Assembly (NCBI RefSeq): GCF_021864465.1
Contig: NZ_JAKKUV010000005.1
Coordinates: 1-64,000, forward strand
Direction: 5' to 3'
DNA length: 64,000 nt
DNA from: Hyphobacterium sp. SN044
GTDB taxonomy: Bacteria; Pseudomonadota; Alphaproteobacteria; Caulobacterales; Maricaulaceae
Part shown: positions 17,857 to 26,683 of the stretch, one piece after another
Position numbering within the stretch: position 1 is the stretch's first letter
Layout of the letters: each line of letters begins with the position of its first letter
Program-made: the position numbers and the translations under genes
The notes under the pieces: generated by a model
The model's input: only the letters and a program-made list of their open reading frames with translations
Told to the model about the DNA's origin: nothing
The model's database searches: none

Positions 17857-20283
17857 ATGACGGAGCCCTTCAGCCGCATCGGCCGCGCAATGAGCGCGGC
17901 GCTTTTCATCCTGCTCCTTTCAGGGGCGGCGGACGCGGGCGATCTGTCGTCGGCGATCTCGCCGACGGCGCGTTCGGTCTCGATCACGCCGGGCGGCACG
18001 GCGACCGCGACCGTCTATGCCACCGTGATCAACCGGACCGACAGCGCGCTCGGCAATTGCACGGTCGACATGCCGCGCGGCAGCCCGCTCGCAGTCGGCT
18101 GGGTGTGGACGAATGCGGCCGACAATTCCGCCGTTCCCGGCAGCGAGAACACGCCCTTCTCGCTCGACCCGCGCGGATCGCGCGCGCTGGCACTGGCCTT
18201 CACCGCGAATGCCGAGTTCGACGGCATCGCCTCGCCGGTCTTCGAATGCTCGGGCGGGGCGACGGCGGATGTGCTCTACGGCGTGAACACGCTGGCGCTG
18301 ACCGTGTCGGAAACCGCGCCGGCGGACATTCTGGCCATTGGTATCGCGCTGCCGAACAATGACGGCGTGATCCGCATCGCCAATGAGGGCGGACGCCAGG
18401 CGATGGCCGTAGCGGCGATCAATATCGGCGCGGCGGATACGGTTACGGTGCGCCCGGTCGGGGTCTATGGCCTCAATGACCGCCTGCCGGCCACGCTGAC
18501 GATCTGCGAATCCGGGTCCGACGGGCGCTGCCTGTCATCGCCGGTCAGCGAATTGTCGGTGTCGTTCGCGCAGAGCCAGGTGCGGACCTTCTCGGTCTTC
18601 GCTCAGGCCGACAACGGGATCGGGATCACGCTGGCACCTGCAAATACGCGCGTCGAGGTCCGCTTTCTGGTCGGCAACCGGCTTGCGGCGGCCGCCGGTG
18701 CGGCGATCACCGCGCCGGGACCCAGCTTCCAGACCGATCAGCGCGACGCGCTGCGCCTCGCCCAGCAGGCGACCTTCGGGCCGACGTCGGGGACAATCGA
18801 GGAAATCCGCCGCCGCGGCATCGAGGGCTGGATCGATCACCAGCTGACGCTGACGGATTCGTCCTATGCCGACCTCGCCGGGCAGATAGTGAATACCAGC
18901 TATTGTTCCGGCATTCCCTATCCCTGCTCGCGCGACCATTTCTCGGCCTTCCCGCTGCAGATGCGCTTCTTCGAGAATGCCGTGCACCAGCCCGACCAGC
19001 TGCGCCAGCGGGTCGCCTTCGCCCTGTCGCAAATCCTCGTCGTGTCCGAGTACGAGGTGAACATGAATTACGCGCTGGCGACCTATAACCAGATGCTGCT
19101 GGACAATGCTTTCGGAAATTACCGGGACATCCTGGAAGGCGTCGCGCGCTCGCCGGTCATGGGAGACTATCTCGACACGGTGAATTCGCGGGCCGAAGCG
19201 CCGGCGGAGAATTTCCCGCGCGAACTGCTTCAGCTCTTCGGGCTGGGCGAGACTCTCCTCAATCCCGACGGGACGCCGGTGCTCGACAATCAGGGCCGCG
19301 GCATGCCCGCCTACAGCGAACAGGACGTGCTGGAGGTCGCCCGCGCGCTGACCGGCTGGGTCTATCCAACGCGGCCGGGTGAACTGCCCTCGCCGCGGTC
19401 GCCGCGCTATTACGACCGGGACATGTCGCCCTATCCGGCCGAGCACGACAATGGGCCGAAGATCGTGCTGGGCGTCGGCCTGCCCGCCGGTCAGGGCGCG
19501 GATGCAGACCTCGAAAGCGTCATCGCGGCCGTCTATCAGCACCCGAATGTCGCGCCCTTCGTGTCGCGGCAGCTGATCCAGCACCTCGTCATGTCGAACC
19601 CGCCGCCCGATTATGTCGCGCGGATCTCCGCCGTGTTCGAGAACAATGGCGCGGGCGTGCGCGGTGATCTGCGGGCCGTGGTCCGGGCGATCCTGCTCGA
19701 CCCGGCGGCGCGGACGATCTCCACCAATTACGAGACGGGCGGCAAGCTTCGCGATCCGGTGCTTCTCACGACCAGCGTGATGCGCCTCGTCGGGGCCCGG
19801 ACGGACGGCTATGCCTTCCTCCGGCGGATCAGCGCGCTCGGGCAGGTGCCATTCGAATCCCCCTCCGTGTTCAACTTCTACCCGCCGGACTTCGCCCTGC
19901 CGGGGAGCGAAGGTCTGCAGAGCCCGTCGCAGGCGCTGATGAACCTTTCGACCGTCTATGAGCGGCACAACCTTCTCTATGACTGGACCTATAACGGCTA
20001 TAATGGCCGATGGGACTGGAACCCGCTCGGCGACTTCCCGGGTTCGACGGGGACGCAGATCGACTGGACGCCGTGGGGACGGCTGGCCCAGACGCCCGAA
20101 CGGCTGATCGATACGCTCGATGCCATCGCGCTCGAGGAAGACCTGACCCCGGTGCAGCGCGCCGCGATCCTGGAATCGCTGCGTCACCGCACGAACAACG
20201 ATCCGCTGATCCAGGCCGAGCTTCAGGCCCGGCAGGCGATCTATCTGATTGTCACCTCGCCGCAATTCCAGATCGATCACTAG
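17857..20283 (+). CDS. DUF1800 family exported protein
   Basis: An 808-residue protein. An N-terminal signal segment (AMSAALFILLLSGAADAG) is followed by about 240 residues of beta-rich sequence and then the DUF1800 domain. That domain begins at DALRLAQQATFGPTSGTIEEIRRRGIEGWIDHQL and includes NFPRELLQLFGLGE and ALTGWVYP. DUF1800 genes are typically paired with DUF1501 genes, as here (9 nt apart), and the pair is thought to act in the cell envelope; the biochemical role is not settled. GAGGG just before ATG 17857 supports the start. The extra N-terminal domain makes this protein longer than many members. Confidence 0.93.
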   Translation: MTEPFSRIGRAMSAALFILLLSGAADAGDLSSAISPTARSVSITPGGTATATVYATVINRTDSALGNCTVDMPRGSPLAVGWVWTNAADNSAVPGSENTPFSLDPRGSRALALAFTANAEFDGIASPVFECSGGATADVLYGVNTLALTVSETAPADILAIGIALPNNDGVIRIANEGGRQAMAVAAINIGAADTVTVRPVGVYGLNDRLPATLTICESGSDGRCLSSPVSELSVSFAQSQVRTFSVFAQADNGIGITLAPANTRVEVRFLVGNRLAAAAGAAITAPGPSFQTDQRDALRLAQQATFGPTSGTIEEIRRRGIEGWIDHQLTLTDSSYADLAGQIVNTSYCSGIPYPCSRDHFSAFPLQMRFFENAVHQPDQLRQRVAFALSQILVVSEYEVNMNYALATYNQMLLDNAFGNYRDILEGVARSPVMGDYLDTVNSRAEAPAENFPRELLQLFGLGETLLNPDGTPVLDNQGRGMPAYSEQDVLEVARALTGWVYPTRPGELPSPRSPRYYDRDMSPYPAEHDNGPKIVLGVGLPAGQGADADLESVIAAVYQHPNVAPFVSRQLIQHLVMSNPPPDYVARISAVFENNGAGVRGDLRAVVRAILLDPAARTISTNYETGGKLRDPVLLTTSVMRLVGARTDGYAFLRRISALGQVPFESPSVFNFYPPDFALPGSEGLQSPSQALMNLSTVYERHNLLYDWTYNGYNGRWDWNPLGDFPGSTGTQIDWTPWGRLAQTPERLIDTLDAIALEEDLTPVQRAAILESLRHRTNNDPLIQAELQARQAIYLIVTSPQFQIDH

Positions 20284-20292
20284 GAGGACATC

Positions 20293-21669
20293 ATGGGTCT
20301 CGATCGCCGCGAAGTCCTCAAACTCGTTGCCGGTTCCAGCCTCGCCGCGCTGGCCCCCGCCTTTGCTCGCGCCCAGACGGTGGGCGGCGGGTCCGGCTAC
20401 CGCGCCACGGTCATGCTCTTCCTCTATGGCGGCAACGACGCCAACAACATGATCGTGCCGACCGACGCGCGCCATGCCGACTATGCCCGGCTGCGCGGAT
20501 CTGCGCTCGCCATACCGCAGGCTTCGCTGACGCCGCTGACGGGGACGAATTTCGGTCTCAATCCGGCGATGTCGGATCTGGCGTCGATCTGGGACCAGGG
20601 CGCGCTCAGCTGGGTGCTGAATTCCGGGCCGTTGATCGAGCCGATCACGCGCGACCAGTACAACAACTCGCCAAGCCTCAGGCCCGCCAATCTGTTCAGC
20701 CACGATGCCCAGCAAAACCTCTGGCAGACCGCTGGCGCGCAGTCGGAACTGACCACGGGCTGGCTGGGGCGCATCGGGGACCGCTATGTCGATGCCGGTG
20801 TGCGCAATCCGTCGGTCTCGCTCGCCGGGTCGCAGCGTTCGCTGATCGGTGACCGCAATTCGCCGATCCTGATCTCGGGCAACAATCTGTCGCTCTACGG
20901 CTTCTCGCCGATCGACACCTCGACGCGGACGACGACGCGGCGGGCCGCCTTCGATGCCATGCTGACCGGCACGCAGGGTTCTCGCCTCGCCGACATCACG
21001 GCAGCGATCATGCAGGGCGACCTCGACGCCGGCGCGATCCTCAATGACGTGATCAATGGCAGCACTTCGATCGTCGACGCCAATTTCCTCGACGCGAATG
21101 GCAATGCGGTGAATTCCTCGCTCGCAACCCAGCTGAAGCGCGTCGCGCGTCTGATCGAAGGCCGCGACCGCCTGTCGGCGACGCGCCAGACCTTCGTCGT
21201 TTCGACCGGCGGTTTCGACACCCACCGCGACCAGGTCGGCGGCGAGGCCACAAACGGCACGCATGCGGGCCTGCTCAACAATGTGGCGCGGTGCGCGCAC
21301 GGCTTCTGGAATGTGATGAAGGCGCTCGGCATGGATGCCGACGTGACGCTCTTCACCATGTCGGATTTCAACCGCGTGTTCGAAGGCAATGGCTCACGCG
21401 GGTCCGATCATGCCTGGGGGGCGCACCACTTCGTCGTCGGCGGCGGTCTGAACGGGTCCCAATTGCTCGGCCGCTACCCGGAACTGGCGCTCGGCGGGCC
21501 GGACGATGCCCGCGATGACGGGCGCTGGATTCCCGCGGTCTCGGTGGAGGAATATGGCGGCGCGCTCGCCCGCTGGCTTGGCGTCAGCGATGCGGACATG
21601 CCCTATGTATTCCCGAACTGGTCGAACTGGAATGGCGGCGGGCGCGGCCCGATCCCCTTGTTCGCCTGA
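20293..21669 (+). CDS. DUF1501 family exported protein (Tat-type signal)
   Basis: A 458-residue protein. The N-terminus DRREVLKLVAGSSLAALAPA is a twin-arginine-like signal, so export may be in folded form. The DUF1501 domain (sulfatase/alkaline phosphatase-like fold) shows LFLYGGNDANNMIVP near residue 40, FVVSTGGFDTHRDQV near 300 and FTMSDFNRVFEGNGSRGSDHAWGAHH near 350. AGGAGG lies a few nt before the start. It is translated directly after DUF1800 and forms the standard pair. The substrate is unknown. The last codons lie in a sequence repeated at the end of the next gene. Confidence 0.93.
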   Translation: MGLDRREVLKLVAGSSLAALAPAFARAQTVGGGSGYRATVMLFLYGGNDANNMIVPTDARHADYARLRGSALAIPQASLTPLTGTNFGLNPAMSDLASIWDQGALSWVLNSGPLIEPITRDQYNNSPSLRPANLFSHDAQQNLWQTAGAQSELTTGWLGRIGDRYVDAGVRNPSVSLAGSQRSLIGDRNSPILISGNNLSLYGFSPIDTSTRTTTRRAAFDAMLTGTQGSRLADITAAIMQGDLDAGAILNDVINGSTSIVDANFLDANGNAVNSSLATQLKRVARLIEGRDRLSATRQTFVVSTGGFDTHRDQVGGEATNGTHAGLLNNVARCAHGFWNVMKALGMDADVTLFTMSDFNRVFEGNGSRGSDHAWGAHHFVVGGGLNGSQLLGRYPELALGGPDDARDDGRWIPAVSVEEYGGALARWLGVSDADMPYVFPNWSNWNGGGRGPIPLFA

Positions 21670-21685
21670 CCGGACTCGACACGGA
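21664..21685. repeat. Direct repeat, left copy (22 bp)
   Basis: This 22-bp sequence matches 22608-22629 at 20 of 22 positions. Each copy includes the final GCC-TGA of the gene before it, and each is followed further on by a TTTGCT-containing leader ending in GCATG at the next start. The two copies bracket the EF-G-like gene. Confidence 0.55.
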
Positions 21686-21710
21686 GCGCTCCCGGCGGTT
21701 TGCTCCCGGC

Positions 21711-22613
21711 ATGGTGACGAACGACCCCAGCCTGTGTCTCGTCGAAATCGCGATCGAAGCCCGTTCGCCGGATGACCGCGCGCGGCTGGCCGACGCGATC
21801 GCGTTTCTGTCCCGAACGGAGAAAACCCGCCGGATTCTGGTCGGCCCCGAGAGCGGTCAGACCATTATCGGCGGTCGGAGCGTGCTGCAGCTCGAGCACA
21901 TCATCGATCGGCTGAGAAGCGAGTTCGGCGTCGCCTTCCATGCCGGCCAGCCGCAGGTCGCGTATCGCGAGACTTTGGGCCGCGCGGCGACCGTGCAGCA
22001 CGTTCAGCGCCGCTCGTCCACCGAGACGCCGGCGCATGCAGCCGTCACGATCCGCTTCGAACCCGTCGATACGCAATCGGAATTCATATTCGTCAGTGCG
22101 CCAGTATCCGGCTCTATCGCGCCGGACATCGCCGGGGCCGTTGAACGCGGCGTCCGCTCCGCCGCGGAAGGCGGTTTGATCGCGGGTTTTCCGATGATCG
22201 GCGTGAAGGCGACGCTCCTCAGTGCCGAGGCCGGAGACGGCAAGGCGTCCATGAACGCGTTCGAGACGGCCGGCCGGGCCGCGTTAAGACTGGCAAAAGC
22301 CGAGACGGCTCCGCAACTGCTTGAGCCGATCATGCATGTCACCGTGACCAGCCCGCATGCGGATCGCGAGGCGGTGCTTGCCGATATCAAATCGCGCCGC
22401 GGCAATGTCGGGGCAGGGAATCGGCAGGTCGGCCAAACGGTCATCACAGCTGAAGTGCCGCTCGCAAACCTGCTCGATTACGAACACGCCCTCGACATCG
22501 CACTTGAGGGTCGTGCGCGCGCCGAAATGCACTTCCTGCGCTACGCGCCAATACCCAGAGAACCAGTGCCGCCTGACGATCATTTCCCTGCTGCGGCGGC
22601 GCTTCGCGCCTGA
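21711..22613 (+). CDS. EF-G-like protein with domains III-V only (no GTPase domain)
   Basis: A 300-residue protein that aligns by eye with the C-terminal half of elongation factor G. Residues 8-75 are domain III (ESGQTIIGGRSVLQLEHIIDRL at 47-68), GQPQVAYRET at 79-88 marks the III/IV junction, domain IV follows with SGSIAPDIAGAVERGVRSAA, GLIAGFP and AFETAGRAALR, and domain V spans about 203-285 (LLEPIMHVTVTSP, DIKSRRGNV). The G domain and domain II are absent and no trace lies in the 41 bp upstream. The canonical GELHL is SVLQL, and the domain IV tip lacks the usual YHDVDSS-like loop with its histidine. It cannot be a working translocase; it may be a ribosome-binding paralogue or a relic kept in frame. 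There is no clear ribosome site. Confidence 0.8.
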   Translation: MVTNDPSLCLVEIAIEARSPDDRARLADAIAFLSRTEKTRRILVGPESGQTIIGGRSVLQLEHIIDRLRSEFGVAFHAGQPQVAYRETLGRAATVQHVQRRSSTETPAHAAVTIRFEPVDTQSEFIFVSAPVSGSIAPDIAGAVERGVRSAAEGGLIAGFPMIGVKATLLSAEAGDGKASMNAFETAGRAALRLAKAETAPQLLEPIMHVTVTSPHADREAVLADIKSRRGNVGAGNRQVGQTVITAEVPLANLLDYEHALDIALEGRARAEMHFLRYAPIPREPVPPDDHFPAAAALRA

Positions 22614-22629
22614 CCGGGCTCGACATGGA
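22608..22629. repeat. Direct repeat, right copy (22 bp)
   Basis: Matches 21664-21685 at 20 of 22 positions and overlaps the stop codon of the EF-G-like gene. A further shared element (GGCTTTGCTACGCGCATG here, GGTTTGCTCCCGGCATG before 21711) precedes each downstream start. Confidence 0.55.
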
Positions 22630-22676
22630 CCCGACGCGGACTCGACTCTGGCGTGCAGCGGGGCTTTGCTACGCGC

Positions 22677-23440
22677 ATGCGGGGGTATGGAGCATGGCTG
22701 TGCGCGGCCGCTCTGGCGGCATGCGGGGCCGAGGCACAGGACGCGGCGCCGGGTGAAACCGGACGCCTGTCGGCCGGGGACGGATGGCTGTCGCTCGAGC
22801 TCGGTGATGTCCCGCCGCTGGCGGTTCGGCCCGCCGGCATCCTGATCCCCTCCGGCGACGACCCGCTCGCGGATGAAGCAGCCGCGTTTCTCGCGCAAAT
22901 TGCGGACGGCCGGACGGTGTCCCTGTCCTATCCCGGCGAGACACGGGATCGATACGAACGGGCAATCGCCGTCGTTACCTTTGAGGACGGGCGACGCTGC
23001 AGGATGCGCTGGTCTCCGCCGGTTGGGCGCGGGTCTATTCCTGGCCCGGCGAGACAGCGGGGATTGCGGAATTGCTGGCGCTTGAAGCCGAGGCGCGGGA
23101 AGCCGGCCACGGACTGTGGTCCGACCCGGCCTACCGGATCCGTACACCCGACCCGAACCTGCTCGCGCTCGATCTCGACAGCGTGCAGATCGTCGAGGGG
23201 CGGGTGATCTCGACCGCGCAGGTCGACGGGCGGACCTATCTCAATTTCGGTTTCGACTACCGCAGCGATTTCACGATCAGTATCGAAGCGCGCGATCGGC
23301 GCGCCTTCGAGACGGCAGGGATCGATCTGCTTGCGCTGGAGGGCGCGGAGGTCCGGGTTCGAGGCTGGGTCTATGCAATGAATGGCCCGGCGATCACGAT
23401 CGATCACCCCGAACGGCTGGAGATATTAAGTCCGCCCTGA
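22677..23440 (+). pseudogene. Staphylococcal-nuclease-like lipoprotein, broken by a frameshift
   Basis: The first frame starts MRGYGAWLCAAALAACGAEA (lipobox) and reads through RDRYERAIAVVTFEDGR. Homology then continues in another frame as LQDALVSAGWARVYSW and LEAEAREAGHGLWSDPAYRI, the classic end of a thermonuclease domain, followed by about 90 residues to the stop at 23440. The switch must lie between 22985 and about 22997, where one base is missing (or two are extra). The usual nuclease start with a D-APE-like active-site segment is not recognisable, so the domain may have been degenerate already. A sequencing error is possible. It is adjacent to, and shares its leader with, the EF-G-like gene. 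Confidence 0.7.
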
Positions 23441-23782
23441 TCTTCCTTTCTTTCCTCCCCCGTTTACGGGGGAGGGTTGAGCCTTTCTGACAGAGCACAG
23501 GACGATCCAGCGTTCGTACCGGCCTTGTGCCCGCGGAAGCCATCCTCACTGAATACCGGTTGTTACACCCGCATAGTCGGCAGTGGCGGACAGTCCCTTC
23601 TCCCCTTCTTGAAGGGGAGAAGGTGCCCGAAGGGCGGATGAGGGGTTCTACTCCGAAATCACGGTAAGTGGCCGTCCCCCTCACCCGGCGCTACGCGCCG
23701 CCCTCTCCCCCTAAAAGGGGGCGAGGGGAAGAACGCCAAACTCATTCACCTTCATGAAAGGGAAGGAAGCGGGCGTGCCGGC
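23441..23782. repeat. Gene-free interval filled with GC-rich hairpin repeats
   Basis: A CTCCCCCGTTTACGGGGGAG hairpin (about 23455-23474) resembles the D-family hairpin at 6095. An F-type element at about 23594-23660 (TTCTCCCC/GGGGAGAA hairpin, then GCGGATGAGGGGTTCTACTC) is present in inverted orientation at about 51085-51152. CTCACCCGGCGCTACGCGCC and CCCCCTAAAAGGGGG hairpins follow. No coding sequence or promoter is evident. Confidence 0.7.
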
Positions 23783-24676
23783 CTAACCGTCCGCGATCAG
23801 GCCATCGACCTCGTCTTCGCCGAAGCGCGACTTCAGGGCCTTGGAGAGCTTGCCGAGCGCCTGATGCTCGATCTGGCGGACGCGTTCCTTGGAGATGCCG
23901 AGCCGTTCGCCGAGCGCTTCGAGCGTCACGACCTCGTCGTCATTCAGCTTGCGCTCACGGATGATCAGCTGCTCCCGCTCGGTCAGGACCTGCATGGCGT
24001 CGCGGACCCAGCCGACACGCTTGGCGCTGTCATGGCGCAGCATGACATCGTCTTCCGGCGCGGGCTGTTCGTCCGGCAGGAAATCCATCCAGGTCGCGTC
24101 GCCCTCCTCGCCCATCGGGGCGTTCAGCGAGCGATCCGACGCGGCGAGCCGCGAGGACATCGCCTCGACATCGCTTTCCTTCACGCGCAGCAGCGTGGCG
24201 ATCTTCGCGCGCTGCTCGGGCGACATCGTCGTGCCGACATCGTCGATCATCGCGCGCACGCGCCGCAGGTTGAAGAAGAGCGTCTTCTGGGCCGAGGTCG
24301 TTCCGGTGCGCACGATCGACCAGTTTCTGAGGACATAGTCCTGGATCGCGGACCGGATCCACCAGGCGGCATAGGTGGAGAAGCGGACATCGCGGTCGGG
24401 TTCGAAACGGGCCGCCGCCTCCATCAGGCCGACATTGCCCTCCTGCACCAGGTCAGCGAAGGGCAGTCCGTATTTTCGAAAACGCGATGCTACGGAGATG
24501 ACCAGCCGCATATAGGCTTGGGTCAAATTGTGAAGCGCGGCCTCGTCGCGCTGGTCCTTCCAGCGGCGGGCCAGTTCCTGTTCCTCGTCACGCTCCAGAA
24601 GCTTTTCGTCCATCGCGCGGCGCAGAAAGCGGCGGTCCGGATCAGCAGAGCGGCGTGCGGGTCCTGAAGATTCCAT
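23783..24676 (-). CDS. rpoH: RNA polymerase sigma factor, RpoH (sigma-32) type
   Basis: A 297-residue sigma-70 family protein. Region 2 shows DLVQEGNVGLMEAAARF (75-91) and FSTYAAWWIRSAIQDYVLRNWS (99-120). The RpoH box follows as QKTLFFNLRR at 130-139, the core-binding feature that separates heat-shock sigmas from RpoD. Region 4 holds VTLEALGERLGISKERVRQIEHQALGKL near the C-terminus. Alphaproteobacteria often have two RpoH proteins; this may be the RpoH2-like one (heat or oxidative stress), which is inference. It lies downstream of carD on the same strand, beyond a probable terminator. Confidence 0.93.
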   Translation of the reverse strand: MESSGPARRSADPDRRFLRRAMDEKLLERDEEQELARRWKDQRDEAALHNLTQAYMRLVISVASRFRKYGLPFADLVQEGNVGLMEAAARFEPDRDVRFSTYAAWWIRSAIQDYVLRNWSIVRTGTTSAQKTLFFNLRRVRAMIDDVGTTMSPEQRAKIATLLRVKESDVEAMSSRLAASDRSLNAPMGEEGDATWMDFLPDEQPAPEDDVMLRHDSAKRVGWVRDAMQVLTEREQLIIRERKLNDDEVVTLEALGERLGISKERVRQIEHQALGKLSKALKSRFGEDEVDGLIADG

Positions 24677-24739
24677 ATCCGTATCTCCTCGCCTGCGACT
24701 CTACGCATGCGGGGGCGGGTTGGATCATTCACGGCTGCA

Positions 24740-24782
24740 TGACGGCAAAACGCGAAACGCCCGGCCAAGGCGGCCGGGCGTT
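24740..24782 (-). terminator. Terminator of carD
   Basis: On the minus strand AACGCCCGGCC and GGCCGGGCGTT form a perfect 11-bp stem (24772-24782 with 24756-24766) around a 5-nt loop. A broken T stretch (TTTCGCGTTTT) follows, weaker than a classical one. It lies 29 nt after the carD stop and before the sigma-factor start. Confidence 0.8.
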
Positions 24783-24811
24783 CCATCAGGTTCGGGACGG
24801 AGCCTGAAACC

Positions 24812-25330
24812 TTATGCGGCTTTCGCCAGCAACGACTTCGACAGCTTGTCGCGCGCTGTGTCGTGGTCGATGTTTTCCACCGCCGCGACTTCGCGGATCA
24901 TGCGGTCCAGCGCCGACTCGTAGAGCTGGCGCTCGGAGTAGGACTGCTCCGGCTGGTCTTCACCGCGGTGCAGGTCGCGCACGACTTCCGCGATCGAGAT
25001 CAGGTCGCCGGAATTGATCTTCGCTTCGTATTCCTGGGCCCGGCGCGACCACATGGTGCGCTTCACGCGGGCCTTGCCCTTCAGCGTCTTCAGCGCGTCC
25101 TTGACGATCTTGTCGCTGGACAGCGAACGCATGCCGGACTGGGTCGCCTTCGCGGTCGGCACGCGCAGGACCATCTTGTCCTGCTCGAAGGCAACGACAT
25201 AAACCTCGATATCGAACCCGGCGACGGTGTCTTTCTCGACGCCGGTCACACGGCCCACGCCATGAGCGGGGTAAACAATGAAGTCGCCCTTCTTGAAGGA
25301 CGTGTTGTCATTCGCGGTTTTCTTCGACAT
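24812..25330 (-). CDS. carD: CarD family transcriptional regulator
   Basis: A 172-residue protein. The N-terminal Tudor-like RNA-polymerase-interaction domain is seen in FKKGDFIVYPAHGVGRVTGVEKDTVAGFDIEVYVVAFEQDKMVLRVP. The helical C-terminal part contains the conserved TMWSRRAQEYEAKINSGD and AEVVRDLHRGEDQPEQSYSERQLYE. CarD binds the polymerase beta subunit and stabilises open promoter complexes. ATG 25330 (MSKKTANDN) is preferred to an upstream in-frame ATG without family character. It ends at a terminator; fdxA, its usual neighbour in relatives, is far upstream. Confidence 0.95.
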   Translation of the reverse strand: MSKKTANDNTSFKKGDFIVYPAHGVGRVTGVEKDTVAGFDIEVYVVAFEQDKMVLRVPTAKATQSGMRSLSSDKIVKDALKTLKGKARVKRTMWSRRAQEYEAKINSGDLISIAEVVRDLHRGEDQPEQSYSERQLYESALDRMIREVAAVENIDHDTARDKLSKSLLAKAA

Positions 25331-25654
25331 GGATGCTCTCTGGCTGGGTCGGACCAGGCGAAAACTTTCCCGCCTCCCCAAGACCGTTCCGGCGAAAACG
25401 AAACGACCCGGGAGTGGATGCCTTACTCCGACCGAAGGATGGCGCTGCTCTTCGCACCGCCTAATAATGTCTTAACGTATCACAAAACTGCATAAAAACC
25501 AAGTGACAACGGCGTTCGGGGTTTACTCGCGGTAACCAGCCAGCCCCGCACTGCCCTTGCGATGCCGCAGTGCAACAGGGACTGTGAATTCTCCTGTCCC
25601 GATTACAAGCGGGCCGATTGCGCGCTAGATGTGCAACCGATGGAGGGACTGCGC
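25331..25654. other. Divergent intergenic region, carD / exporter operon
   Basis: This 324-bp gap separates the divergent starts of carD and the membrane-fusion protein. It has a conspicuously AT-rich stretch at about 25460-25503 (CCTAATAATGTCTTAACG, then CACAAAACTGCATAAAAACC) that probably contains promoter elements, but no clean -35/-10 pair can be fixed by eye. No repeat element or reading frame with family character is seen. Confidence 0.5.
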
Positions 25655-26683
25655 ATGAATGATACGCGGAGCGAACAGCTGCGTTCGCTAAGTATCGACC
25701 GCACCGAGGAGGCCCCGCGCGGCGGCATCCCGCTGCTGGTCGTTGTACTGGTTGCGATCGTGTTCGCCGGCCTGGGTGCCGGGGCGACCTGGTTGCTGAC
25801 CGGAACCGGAAGCGAACCTGCCACGCCGGTGCGAACCGCTGAACCGGCACGCACCGAAGCGCCAGCGCAGACGACCGCGGCATCATCGCCCGCCGTGCCG
25901 CGCTCGACCGGTCTCGTCGCGTCCGGTTATGTCGTGGCGCGCCGCCAGGCGACGGTCTCGGCCGAGATCACCGGCCGCATCCAGGAAATCCTGTTCGAGG
26001 AAGGAACCGAGGTCGAAGCCGGTCAGGTTCTCGCCCGCCTCGACGACACGCGCGCCCGGCTGCAGCTGCAGGAATTGCGCGCCCGCGTGGCCGCCGCCGA
26101 AGCGCGGGTGGCCGCGCTGAACGCACAAAGCGCCGAAGCCGCGACCGTGCTGGAACGCGCGCAGCGCCTCGCCCAGTCGAATATCGGCTCGGAAGCCGCG
26201 GTGACTGCTGCACAGGCGCAGCTGTCGAGCCTGAACGCCCAGATCCAGTCCGCCCGCGCCGATGCCGCCGCAGCCCGCGTGCAGGTGGAAAGCCAGGAAG
26301 ACCTGATCGAACGCTATGTCGTGCGCGCGCCGTTTGCCGGCGTGGTGATCGCCAAGAATGCTCAGGTCGGCGAGATCCTGTCACCGGCCTCGGCCGGCGG
26401 CGGCTTCACCCGGACCGGCGTCGCCACGCTCGTCGACATGAGTTCGCTGGAGATCGAGGTCGACGTCAATGAAGGCCAGATCCAGCGCGTCACGCCCGGC
26501 CAGCAGGTCGAGGCCGTGCTCGATGCCTATTCCGACTGGCGGATTCCGGCGCATGTGGAAGCCATCATCCCGACCGCCGACCGCAGCCGCGCGACAATCC
26601 AGGTCCGCGTGGCCTTCGACGAGCGCGACGACCGCATCCTGCCGGACATGGCGGCGCGGGTGACCTTCGTCGAACGGAATTAA
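25655..26683 (+). CDS. Periplasmic adaptor (membrane fusion) protein of an ABC exporter
   Basis: A 342-residue HlyD/MacA-like adaptor. It has a short cytoplasmic N-terminus, one membrane anchor (about residues 24-46), and an Ala/Thr/Pro-rich linker. A biotinyl-lipoyl-like domain follows (VSAEITGRIQEILFEEGTEVEAGQVLARLDD), then an Ala/Gln-rich coiled-coil hairpin (about 125-200) and a beta-barrel with ERYVVRAPFAGVVIAKNAQVGE. It would bridge the inner-membrane ABC complex to an outer-membrane channel; none is encoded nearby. GGAGGG 7 nt before ATG 25655 decides the start. It is the first gene of a four-gene exporter. Confidence 0.9.
   Translation: MNDTRSEQLRSLSIDRTEEAPRGGIPLLVVVLVAIVFAGLGAGATWLLTGTGSEPATPVRTAEPARTEAPAQTTAASSPAVPRSTGLVASGYVVARRQATVSAEITGRIQEILFEEGTEVEAGQVLARLDDTRARLQLQELRARVAAAEARVAALNAQSAEAATVLERAQRLAQSNIGSEAAVTAAQAQLSSLNAQIQSARADAAAARVQVESQEDLIERYVVRAPFAGVVIAKNAQVGEILSPASAGGGFTRTGVATLVDMSSLEIEVDVNEGQIQRVTPGQQVEAVLDAYSDWRIPAHVEAIIPTADRSRATIQVRVAFDERDDRILPDMAARVTFVERN

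Noticed and set aside
18535-21300. A very long open frame on the minus strand (about 920 codons) across the DUF1800/DUF1501 genes
   Set aside because: It is an antisense shadow of high-GC coding sequence: no domain character, and Arg/Gly/His-rich composition. The plus-strand genes have clear family motifs.
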